Source of the DNA: Nodosilinea nodulosa PCC 7104
GTDB taxonomy: Bacteria; Cyanobacteriota; Cyanobacteriia; Phormidesmidales; Phormidesmidaceae
Assembly: GCF_000309385.1 (NCBI RefSeq)
Contig: NZ_JH976537.1
Coordinates: 5,232,410 to 5,296,409, forward strand
Length of the DNA: 64,000 nt
Direction of reading: 5' to 3'
Each line of letters starts with the position of its first letter. Position 1 is the stretch's first letter. Made by a program: the position numbers and the translations under genes. Below the pieces are notes generated by a model. That model worked only from the letters and a program-made list of their open reading frames with translations. It did not search any database and had not been told where the DNA came from. Shown here piece by piece: positions 45,869 through 53,119 of the stretch.

Positions 45869-47158
45869 ATGGCGACTCCCCTCGATGCCAGCGATCGCGA
45901 CCGGATTTGTGCCGTGGCCCAGCGGCTCTACCAGGCGGCCAGGCCAATCAAAATTCTCAAGGCGATCGCCTGGCCCGACCGGGTTAAAGCCGACTTTTTT
46001 GCCCAGGGCGCTAGAGAGCTGCCCCAGGTCGAGTACCCAAGCTTCGATCCGCAGCCGGTGCTGGAGTTAGTCCACGCCGCCCGACGGGATATTTTAGGTG
46101 GCTCGGTGATTGACGCCTGGCTGGAGCGCCAGGCCTACGCCCTGGAAACCGGGGCCAGAATGCTGGCGGTCGTCGGCACCCCCGCCTTCTTTGAGCACTC
46201 CCGCCGCGCCTACGGCGAACCCACCACCCCCATGCGGTTCGACACCGAAACCACGCTGGATTTAGCCTGGCAGATCCAGTCCGTCATTCAGCAGCTTGAC
46301 CACATCAACATTGATATTTCGCCGCCGGAGTTTCACGATGCCAATTTTGTGGCCCAAGAGATTGAGGTCGCGGTCAAACAGCACTTCGGTGACGCCGCCC
46401 CCGAAATTCAGGTGGTGGATGCCCTGTCGGCCAACGCCCTGGCTTCGGCCAGCCGCATTCGCCTGCGCCGCGATGCCCGCTTTACCGATCGCGATGCGGC
46501 CCAGCTGCTGCACCACGAGGCCCATATCCATGTCGCCACTGCTCTCAATGGCAAGGCCCAACGCCTGCTGCCCATTCTCTCGGCGGGGCACCCCGGCACC
46601 ACCCGCACCCAGGAAGGGTTAGCCGTATTCGCTGAAATCCTCAGCGGTACTATTGAGCTAAATCGCTTTCAGCGCCTGGCCGATCGCGTCTTTGCAATCC
46701 AAATGGCGGTGGAAGGCGCTGACTTTTTGCAGGTGTACCAATATTTTCTGGAGCGCACCGACAGGCCCGATCAGTCCTTTGAGAGCGCCCGGCGGGTGTT
46801 TCGCGGCGGGGTGATGACCGGCGGGGCACCGTTTACTAAGGATGTGGTGTATCTGTACGGGCTGCTGCAGGTGAGCACCACCATTCGGGCTATGTTTAGC
46901 GCCGGGCGGGCCGACTGCCTGCTGCTGCTGTTTTGCGGCAAGCTGGATATCTACGACCTGCCCGCCCTGGCGGAACTGACGGCGGCGGGGCTATGCCAGC
47001 TGCCCCAGTTCGTGCCGCCCTGGGTGAGCGACCCCCGCTACCTGCTGGCCCTGCTGACCTACTCGACCTTTATGAACCAGATCGAGTCGGAGCGAGCCAC
47101 CGCCGCCGTTAAAAAGCTGCTCGAAAATACCCCTGTTGTAGATGTGTCAGGCCGCTAG
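45869..47158 (+). CDS. DUF1704 / QEGLA-motif putative metallopeptidase
   Basis: 429 residues. The family is annotated as flavohemoglobin-expression-modulating QEGLA protein because of the 'TRTQEGLAVFAEI' motif, seen here near residue 250. Upstream is 'LLHHEAHIHVATALNG', an HExxxH zinc-binding arrangement near residue 215. The eukaryotic tubulin carboxypeptidase MATCAP belongs to the same DUF1704 family and uses this motif, so a metallopeptidase or carboxypeptidase role is a reasonable inference. No partner gene is evident. The bacterial substrate is unknown. Confidence 0.9.
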   Translation: MATPLDASDRDRICAVAQRLYQAARPIKILKAIAWPDRVKADFFAQGARELPQVEYPSFDPQPVLELVHAARRDILGGSVIDAWLERQAYALETGARMLAVVGTPAFFEHSRRAYGEPTTPMRFDTETTLDLAWQIQSVIQQLDHINIDISPPEFHDANFVAQEIEVAVKQHFGDAAPEIQVVDALSANALASASRIRLRRDARFTDRDAAQLLHHEAHIHVATALNGKAQRLLPILSAGHPGTTRTQEGLAVFAEILSGTIELNRFQRLADRVFAIQMAVEGADFLQVYQYFLERTDRPDQSFESARRVFRGGVMTGGAPFTKDVVYLYGLLQVSTTIRAMFSAGRADCLLLLFCGKLDIYDLPALAELTAAGLCQLPQFVPPWVSDPRYLLALLTYSTFMNQIESERATAAVKKLLENTPVVDVSGR

Positions 47159-47180
47159 TAATCTGAGGCGGAAGCTTAGG

Positions 47181-47266
47181 GACTATTTCTGCGAGCTAGG
47201 GGGCGGGGGAGCCAGGGAGCCAAGCGTGCCAAAACGGTGAAGATATTTCAGCCTTCGAGTACTAGC
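47181..47266 (+). repeat. 86-bp interspersed repeat, copy 2
   Basis: Ungapped match to 24531-24616. It begins 23 bp after the DUF1704 stop codon and lies 28 bp before palindromic copy C. Confidence 0.82.
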
Positions 47267-47294
47267 CGAAAACGCGCGCTTAAACCTCAGCTGC

Positions 47295-47398
47295 TATAGC
47301 TGTGGCCAGTTTGGTTAAGACAGGTCTCCTATGAACGTTCAAACGTTTGAACGTTCATAGGGTTTCTGGATGTCCTAACCAACGGGACTATGGCTATA
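47295..47398 (+). repeat. MITE-like palindromic element, copy C
   Basis: The best-preserved copy, 104 bp. It begins TATAGCTGTGGCC and ends GGGACTATGGCTATA. Its centre (47328-47361) is a perfect 34-bp palindrome, CCTATGAACGTTCAAAC and its complement. The arms are imperfect inverted repeats along the whole length. The right end covers the stop codon of the thioesterase gene. Confidence 0.93.
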
Positions 47399-47804
47399 CC
47401 TGCAAATAGGGTGTAAATAAGGTCTTTTCTTCAGCGGTTAAACGCTTGGGGCGCATCGTCTTGGCATCTACAAATAACCCTTTTTGCCTACCCTCGGCGG
47501 CAAGCAACTGGTCGCCATTGTGAAACCGGAACTGCATCACGGCGGAGGCATGGCGCAGCTCAGATAGCCACATCTGAACCTGGACGCGATCGCCCAAATA
47601 CAGCGGCAGCTTATAGATAATGTTTGTCTCCACCAAAATTGGCGCGGTGCCCTGCTGGAGCACTTCATGAACGGGCATACCGACAGCCTCCAGCAGCTTT
47701 ATACGCCCAATCTCCATCCATTGAATATAAACCGAGTTATTCACATGACCAGCAAAATCAATGTGATAGGTATAAACCTCAAGATCGAAGAGAAGTTTGG
47801 GCAT
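47394..47804 (-). CDS. acyl-CoA thioesterase (4HBT hot-dog fold)
   Basis: 136 residues with the 4-hydroxybenzoyl-CoA thioesterase pattern: 'DFAGHVNNSVYIQWMEIGR', with the catalytic Asp, then 'TNIIYKLPLYLGDRVQVQMW' and 'HASAVMQFRFHN'. The last Val codon and the TAG stop lie in the terminal repeat of palindromic copy C. It is divergent from a TetR regulator across about 100 bp with two palindromic sites, so it is probably that regulator's target. Substrate unknown. Confidence 0.92.
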   Translation of the reverse strand: MPKLLFDLEVYTYHIDFAGHVNNSVYIQWMEIGRIKLLEAVGMPVHEVLQQGTAPILVETNIIYKLPLYLGDRVQVQMWLSELRHASAVMQFRFHNGDQLLAAEGRQKGLFVDAKTMRPKRLTAEEKTLFTPYLQV

Positions 47805-47838
47805 AGTCTGCGCTCAGCCAGGGAATGAATCGACGCAA

Positions 47839-47881
47839 GTCACCGCACAGTGACACGGTATCATGGTCACCGAGTGGTGAC
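47839..47881. promoter_or_regulatory. two operator-like inverted repeats
   Basis: GTCAC-6-GTGAC (47839-47854) and GTCACC-4-GGTGAC (47866-47881) share the half-site GTCACCG 27 bp apart. They lie between the divergent thioesterase and TetR genes and are the most likely binding sites of that TetR protein. Confidence 0.72.
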
Positions 47882-47900
47882 AAGCTGGCGAGGGGAACGG

Positions 47901-48512
47901 ATGGCGCGCGATAAAGAAGAGACCAAGGCTCGAATTTTGGCGGCGGTCGGTAAGCTCTTGGCCGAAGCTGGTTTTAAGGGCCTGGGGGTGAATGCGATCG
48001 CCCGTGAGGCCGGGGTCGATAAAGTCCTGATCTATCGCTATTTTGAGGGGCTACCCCTGCTGCTCCAGTGTTTTGCTAAAGAGGGAGACTATTGGCCGAC
48101 GGTGGATGAGCTGGTGGGCGATGAGTCGGTGGCGAAAGCGGAAACCCTGGCCGACTGGATGGCCTATCTGCTGTCAAGGTTTTCAGATAATTTGCAAGGG
48201 CGCCCCATGACCCAGGAAATTTTGCGGTGGGAATTACTGGAAGGCAACGCACTGACCCGTGAACTGGCCGATGTGCGCGACAAATTTGACCTAGACAGCC
48301 TGAAGTTTTTAGAGGAAAAACAGTCTTTTCCTCCAGACAAAGATATTCCGGCTATTAGTGCGGTTTTAGTCGCGGGGGTGGTCTATCTCATGCTGCGAAC
48401 TAAGTCTAGCAGCACGTTTATGGGCATCGACTTTAGCTCGCCTGCTGGTTGGCAGCGAATTCAAGCTGCCCTCGACTCGATTGTTCAGCTGACGGTTGAT
48501 GGTGACAATTGA
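47901..48512 (+). CDS. TetR/AcrR family regulator
   Basis: 203 residues from the ATG at 47901, which follows a GAGGGGA ribosome-binding site; the in-frame start at 47850 would run through the operators and is rejected. The N-terminal helix-turn-helix reads 'KARILAAVGKLLAEAGFKGL', 'VNAIAREAGVDKVLIYRYFE'. The C-terminal ligand domain is helical. It is divergent from the thioesterase gene. Ligand unknown; a fatty-acyl compound would fit the neighbour. Confidence 0.93.
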   Translation: MARDKEETKARILAAVGKLLAEAGFKGLGVNAIAREAGVDKVLIYRYFEGLPLLLQCFAKEGDYWPTVDELVGDESVAKAETLADWMAYLLSRFSDNLQGRPMTQEILRWELLEGNALTRELADVRDKFDLDSLKFLEEKQSFPPDKDIPAISAVLVAGVVYLMLRTKSSSTFMGIDFSSPAGWQRIQAALDSIVQLTVDGDN

Positions 48513-48719
48513 TGCTAATTGACCGACAGCATCGCGATCGACAGGGTGAGTGAAATACAGAGCCACCCAGCGTTAGAGAACGTTTTGCAGCACACTGCTA
48601 GCGCTACCTACCCCCAGAGAGACAAGCTGATCGTTAACCGGGGGGTAGCACCACGCCCTCGTAAATTTGCTCAATCGGGCAAACGATCCCATTGCCCCCA
48701 ACCCGTCATACTTAATTGA

Positions 48720-49574
48720 CTAGGCCAGCACCTTAGCCGGGGAAAGCGTCAGCACGTCGACGCCGTCTTTCGTCACCACTACAGTGTGCTCAAACTGGGC
48801 CGAGAGGGAGCGATCGACGGTGATCGCCGTCCAGCCGTCAACCAAAATTTCGGCCTCGTAGCTGCCGATGTTGATCATCGGTTCGATGGTGAAGACCATG
48901 CCGGGGCGCAGCTTCTTGCCCTTGCCCTTCTCGCCGTAGTGGGGAATTTGCGGCGCGGCGTGGAAGATGCGGTGTACCCCGTGACCCACAAAGTCGCGCA
49001 CCACAGAGAACCCTTCGCCCTCGGCATAGTCTTGAATGGCCGCACCAATGTCGCCCACCCGCGCACCGGGCTTAACGGCGCGAATGCCCCGCCACATGGA
49101 TTCTTCGGTGACTTCGACCAGGCGGCGGGCGGCGGGGGAGACATCGCCCACTAAGAAGGTGCGGGACGTATCGCCGTGGTAGCCGTCGAGAATGGGGGTG
49201 ACATCGATATTGATGATGTCGCCGTCGCGCAGGATGTCTTCACCGTTGGGAATGCCGTGGCAGATGACCTCGTTAATGCTGGTACAGATGGAGCGGGGGA
49301 AGGGCATTACCGTACCGGCATAGCCCAGGGGCGCACTCCTAGCTCCGTGCTTTTGGGTCCAGGCTTCGGCCAGGTCGTTGAGCTCCTGGGTGCTGACGCC
49401 GGGCTTAACGTGGGGCGTCAGGTAGTCGAGCAGCTGGGCGGCAAGCTGGCAGGCTTTGCGCATTTTCTCTAGCTCGCGGCTGGAGAGCAGAGTGATGACT
49501 TCGGAGGGTTGCTTTTGTTCTTCCACGGTGTGATTTGGCTGGGGTGAATGGCTAAGGGGAAATGCCTTGAGCAT
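48720..49574 (-). CDS. map: methionine aminopeptidase, type I
   Basis: Removes N-terminal Met from nascent proteins; 284 residues from the ATG at 49574. The metal ligands are visible: 'NIDVTPILDGYHGDTSRTF' (two Asp), 'GHGVHRIFHAAPQIPHYG' (His), 'FTIEPMINIG' (Glu) and 'FEHTVVVT' (Glu). The 'SICTSINEVICHGIPNGEDI' block holds the substrate His. An N-terminal extension of about 40 residues precedes the core. Confidence 0.97.
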   Translation of the reverse strand: MLKAFPLSHSPQPNHTVEEQKQPSEVITLLSSRELEKMRKACQLAAQLLDYLTPHVKPGVSTQELNDLAEAWTQKHGARSAPLGYAGTVMPFPRSICTSINEVICHGIPNGEDILRDGDIINIDVTPILDGYHGDTSRTFLVGDVSPAARRLVEVTEESMWRGIRAVKPGARVGDIGAAIQDYAEGEGFSVVRDFVGHGVHRIFHAAPQIPHYGEKGKGKKLRPGMVFTIEPMINIGSYEAEILVDGWTAITVDRSLSAQFEHTVVVTKDGVDVLTLSPAKVLA

Positions 49575-49705
49575 AGTGTAGGCATTTCGTCTGCGGTAAG
49601 AACACCAGGGTCTGAAATTAATCTTCACCCACCCGTTCTTGTCGCCCAGCTTTTGACTGGAGCAACGCCAAAAATGCCACTTCGTTAGTATAACAACCCG
49701 ATCCT

Positions 49706-50320
49706 TTATTCCTGCGGCAGCGGCAGCAGCGTGACGGAGATATCGACCCCGACCGGATCTTCATAATCAACCTGGCCATCGCCGTTTTCATCCCATACGG
49801 TGGTGGCAAAGAAGTCGCAGCGCAGGTCAACGGCATTTGGGTGAGTCTCCAGAAAAAGCGTGCCGTTTTTGATGGCGCAGTTGAATTCGGCCTGGGCGAT
49901 CGCGCTTGAGTAGAGAGCCTGTAGCTGGGGCCATAGGGCTGCGCATGGGTCATCGGTGGCGGGGCAGCGGTAGGGTTTGGCAAAGGGCTGATCTCGCTCA
50001 TGCAGGGGCAGCCGCCCGAGCCACTGTCCAGAACGTGACCCGTCATCTCCAGGAGGTGCCCAGCAGTAAAACCCGGCATAGTCGGCCCCGTCGGCCTCCC
50101 CGTAGCTCACGGCGGCCAGGGTGTCGGGTTCAGCACAGGCTGCTTCCAATCCGGCGACAGCGGCGGGAAAGCGCGATCGCGCCTGTTCCATAACATGCTG
50201 AATGCTGGTGCTATGCTGATCGGCAGGCTGGGGTTCGGCAGCGTTAGTGCCCCCCACAATTCCAGAGGTTTGGGCCAGAGCCAGACCGATTAGCAGCAGG
50301 CTATTGATTGGATTATTCAT
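49706..50320 (-). CDS. secreted hypothetical protein with EF-hand-like loop
   Basis: 204 residues. An N-terminal signal peptide 'MNNPINSLLLIGLALAQTSG' is followed by a mature part with four to six Cys ('LEAACAEPD', 'GFYCWAPPGD', 'YRCPATDDPCAALWP', 'EFNCAIKNG', 'LRCDFFATT'). The end has 'DENGDGQVDYED', which fits a calcium-binding EF-hand or dockerin-type loop. Likely an exported, disulfide-stabilised calcium-binding protein. No family is recognised. Confidence 0.8.
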   Translation of the reverse strand: MNNPINSLLLIGLALAQTSGIVGGTNAAEPQPADQHSTSIQHVMEQARSRFPAAVAGLEAACAEPDTLAAVSYGEADGADYAGFYCWAPPGDDGSRSGQWLGRLPLHERDQPFAKPYRCPATDDPCAALWPQLQALYSSAIAQAEFNCAIKNGTLFLETHPNAVDLRCDFFATTVWDENGDGQVDYEDPVGVDISVTLLPLPQE

Positions 50321-50408
50321 AATTTTGACAGCAATCTTGGCAGCAATTTCCGCATCTTACGCAGGCCATTTCCTGGGAGTCATCCATAGGTCGGCTCGGC
50401 CAATCTCA

Positions 50409-51536
50409 TCAATGATCCCACAGACGGCGGCGGGCGGGACCTTTGAGGCGATCGTGGGTGTCGCGCAGCAGGGTGGGGATATCCAGCTGTTCGGGGCAGC
50501 GGGGCAGGCAGTCGCCGCAGTCGGTGCAGCGGCTGGCCTTGCGACCAGGGAACCAGTGGCCCGCGTTCTCGAACATGCGGTAGCGGTACTCGCCAAAGGC
50601 CTGCATGTCGTAGGCCACGGCCAGGTTGCGCAGGCGCAGCACCTCGGGAATGTGGATGGCTTCGGGGCAGGGTAGGCAGTCGTAGCACTGGGCGCAGCGA
50701 TCGCTGCCCAGGGCGGTAGATTCCTGGGCCGAGAGCCGTTCTAGGGCCGCGAGTTCTTCAGCCGTGAGCGGCTGAGTTTGGCTTCCCAGAGACGCCAGGG
50801 GAGCCAGTTCCGCCGGGATGGCGGGGCCGGTGCTGAGGGTGGTAACGCGGGGATCGCTGAGCAGCCAGCGGTAGGTTAACTCCAAAGGGCTAAACGGGGC
50901 GCAGAGATCCTTCAGCACCTCCGGCGGGCTGTAGAGCATGCCGCCCTTGTCGCCGGGGGAAATGATGAAGACGCCCAGGTCGTGCCGAGCCGCCAGCTCC
51001 AGAATGGAGGCGTGGCGCTGAAAAAAGTAGTAGTAGTGCAGATTGACGAAATCGAACTGGTCGGTGGCGATCGCCCCCTCAATCACCTCCCGGCTGCCGT
51101 GGGTGGAGAAGCCCACGTGGCCAATCTTGCCCTCGGCCTGAAACCGGCGCACCGCCGCCATGCAGCCCTGGGGATCGCGCACCCAGGCCAGGTGCTCGGG
51201 AGTGTTTAGCCCGTGGATGGCCAGGCAGTGGATGTAGCCTACATCCAGTCGATCCAGGGACTCCTCAAGGCGCTGGGCCATGGTAGCAGCGCTGGGCTGG
51301 GGCAAAATTTTGGTGGTGATAACGAGGTTGCCAGGGATCGCAGCCGTTTTGAGAAAAGCCCCTAGCCAGCGTTCGCTGGTGCCGTAGCCCTGGGCGGTTT
51401 CGATGTGGTTGATGCCCAGGGCCAGCCCAGCGGCCAGCGTTGCTCGGAATACGTCCTCGGAGGCCAGGGCGCGCATGGTGCCCAGCGACAGCACCGACAG
51501 GGAGAGATTGGTGCGACCAAACCGCCGATAGTCCAT
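50409..51536 (-). CDS. aldo/keto reductase with C-terminal ferredoxin-like domain
   Basis: 375 residues. The TIM-barrel domain (about 1-280) has 'HIETAQGYGTSERWLG', with Glu where many family members have the catalytic Asp, the Tyr, 'LVITTKILPQ' (Lys) and 'CLAIHGLNTPEHLAWV' (His). The C-terminus carries two Cys clusters, 'CAQCYDCLPCPEAIHIPEV' and 'CTDCGDCLPRCPEQLDIP', typical of a 4Fe-4S ferredoxin-like domain. This fused form is common in cyanobacteria. It suggests electrons may come from an iron-sulfur cluster as well as NADPH. Substrate unknown. Confidence 0.93.
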   Translation of the reverse strand: MDYRRFGRTNLSLSVLSLGTMRALASEDVFRATLAAGLALGINHIETAQGYGTSERWLGAFLKTAAIPGNLVITTKILPQPSAATMAQRLEESLDRLDVGYIHCLAIHGLNTPEHLAWVRDPQGCMAAVRRFQAEGKIGHVGFSTHGSREVIEGAIATDQFDFVNLHYYYFFQRHASILELAARHDLGVFIISPGDKGGMLYSPPEVLKDLCAPFSPLELTYRWLLSDPRVTTLSTGPAIPAELAPLASLGSQTQPLTAEELAALERLSAQESTALGSDRCAQCYDCLPCPEAIHIPEVLRLRNLAVAYDMQAFGEYRYRMFENAGHWFPGRKASRCTDCGDCLPRCPEQLDIPTLLRDTHDRLKGPARRRLWDH

Positions 51537-51591
51537 AGTTTGGGGCCGCGTTCCAAGAGCCGTTTACAAAGCAGAGCCGATGGGCCAGAAC

Positions 51592-52116
51592 CTAGGAATC
51601 GGAGCTTTCCAGGGGATCGTTGCTGGTGGATGACTTGCCCCGCTGAATGAAGTCGGAGGGGTTGAGGTTGGCCAGAAACGCCTGAAACGCCTGGGTTTCT
51701 GCCTCGTCGGCATCGCGATCGACAGGAATCGAAGCTTCGGCGATCACCTCTTCCATGACCCAGATGGGGGCGTCGAGGCGGAGGGCGATCGCGATCGCAT
51801 CGCTGGGTCGCGAGTCTAGCTCACGGCGAATCTCGCCCCTGGAGAGGGTGAGCAGAGCGTAGTAGGTGTTGTCTTGCAGCGAGTGAATCACCACTCGTTC
51901 CAGGGTCATATCCCACTCGTCGAGCAGGTTTACGAACAGGTCATGGGTGAGGGGACGCGGAGCGGGCTGGTTTTCAAGCACCGCAATGATGGAGTTGGCC
52001 TGCTCGCGGCTGATGTAGATGGGGACCTGGCGGCGATCGGTCGTGTCCCTGAGCAAAATCACCGGAGTTCGCGACATCGCATCTAGGGCAATCCCGGCGA
52101 CTCTCATTTCAATCAT
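51592..52116 (-). CDS. bifunctional nuclease family protein (DUF151)
   Basis: 174 residues from the ATG at 52116; the upstream frame is not conserved-looking. It begins 'MIEMRVAGIALDAMSRTPVI' and contains 'VPIYISREQANSIIAVLENQ', 'PRPLTHDLFVNLLDEWDMTL' and 'RRELDSRPSDAIAIALRLDA', the family core. Plant homologues have dual RNase and DNase activity; the cyanobacterial role is unknown. A Glu/Ser-rich tail follows. Confidence 0.94.
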   Translation of the reverse strand: MIEMRVAGIALDAMSRTPVILLRDTTDRRQVPIYISREQANSIIAVLENQPAPRPLTHDLFVNLLDEWDMTLERVVIHSLQDNTYYALLTLSRGEIRRELDSRPSDAIAIALRLDAPIWVMEEVIAEASIPVDRDADEAETQAFQAFLANLNPSDFIQRGKSSTSNDPLESSDS

Positions 52117-52427
52117 TGTCTTAGCCTCTTGGATCCGTTGACTGGCGTGCTCTAGCGTTCTTGTCAGCCTGGAAGCGATACCCTTTCCAGTGTACTGGGC
52201 TATTTGTGCGGCGGGCCATTTGCATGGGCGGCAGGCCGAAAGAAGCAAAATGGGGTGGTCTTAAAGTGGCTTTGATAGGGGTTGCCCGTTTAGTCTACCT
52301 AAAGCTTATCCATTGACCGATTGAATCCGAGATACTCTAAAAGAAAAAAAATATTGATTTTACGTATGCCCCGCTCGCGGGCCGGGTGGTCCGTAATTTT
52401 ACCGAGAGTTTCCCTGACCTTACGGCT
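52117..52427. other. 311-bp divergent spacer
   Basis: Between the nuclease gene and ribE. An A-rich patch (52338-52352) lies about 80 nt before the ribE ATG, and TTGACC at about 52313 may be a -35. No FMN riboswitch core is visible. Confidence 0.4.
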
Positions 52428-53084
52428 ATGTTTACCGGACTCATTCAAGCGACGGGCACGCTCTTTCACAAGGGCGACACCCAGGTCTATATCCGCTGGC
52501 AGACGGCTGCTCTACCCCCTACCCTGGCCGATGTGGAGCTGGGCGACAGCATTGCCGTAGACGGCATTTGCCTGACGGTGGAGACGATTTTGCCCGATGG
52601 TTTTGTGGCGGCGGTGTCGCCCGAAACCCTCGATCGCACCAGTTTGGGCAGGCTCGCTGACGGCAGCCGCGTCAACCTGGAGTCGTCGCTGCGGGTGGGC
52701 AGCAAAATTGGCGGCCACTTCGTCACTGGCCACATCGACGGCCAGGGGCAGCTGGAGGAGGCCACCGCCACCGCCGACGCCTGGCGGCTGAGCTTTACCG
52801 TGGGCGATCGCCGCGTGGCCCGCTACATTGTGCCCAAGGGCAGCATCGCGGTAAATGGCATCAGCCTGACGGTGGCCGACTGTAGCCCCAGCGGCAACTG
52901 GTTCGCCGTAGCGGTAATTCCCGTGACCTACCGCGAAACCACCCTGCAACACCTGCGCCCCGGCCAAACGGTGAACCTGGAGGGCGACGTGCTGGGCAAG
53001 TATGTCGAGAAGTTTATGGGGGGCGAGGCCGCACCCGCGGGGGACGGCCTTTCCCTGGAGTTTTTGGCCGAGCACGGGTATTGA
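52428..53084 (+). CDS. ribE: riboflavin synthase (alpha subunit)
   Basis: 218 residues from the ATG at 52428 ('MFTGLIQATGTL'). The enzyme dismutates two lumazine molecules to riboflavin. The two tandem lumazine-binding barrels each carry the motif: 'SIAVDGICLTVETI' with 'GHFVTGHIDGQGQL', and 'SIAVNGISLTVADC'. 'TYRETTLQHLRPGQTVNLEG' is also typical. Length is normal. Confidence 0.97.
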   Translation: MFTGLIQATGTLFHKGDTQVYIRWQTAALPPTLADVELGDSIAVDGICLTVETILPDGFVAAVSPETLDRTSLGRLADGSRVNLESSLRVGSKIGGHFVTGHIDGQGQLEEATATADAWRLSFTVGDRRVARYIVPKGSIAVNGISLTVADCSPSGNWFAVAVIPVTYRETTLQHLRPGQTVNLEGDVLGKYVEKFMGGEAAPAGDGLSLEFLAEHGY

Positions 53085-53119
53085 GGCCCCAAAGTTAAGA
53101 CCCCAGAGAAGACGGGCGG

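Noticed and set aside
48519-48719. 66-codon frame after the TetR gene
   Set aside because: No hydrophobic or domain pattern and no start signal; it fills a short spacer by chance.
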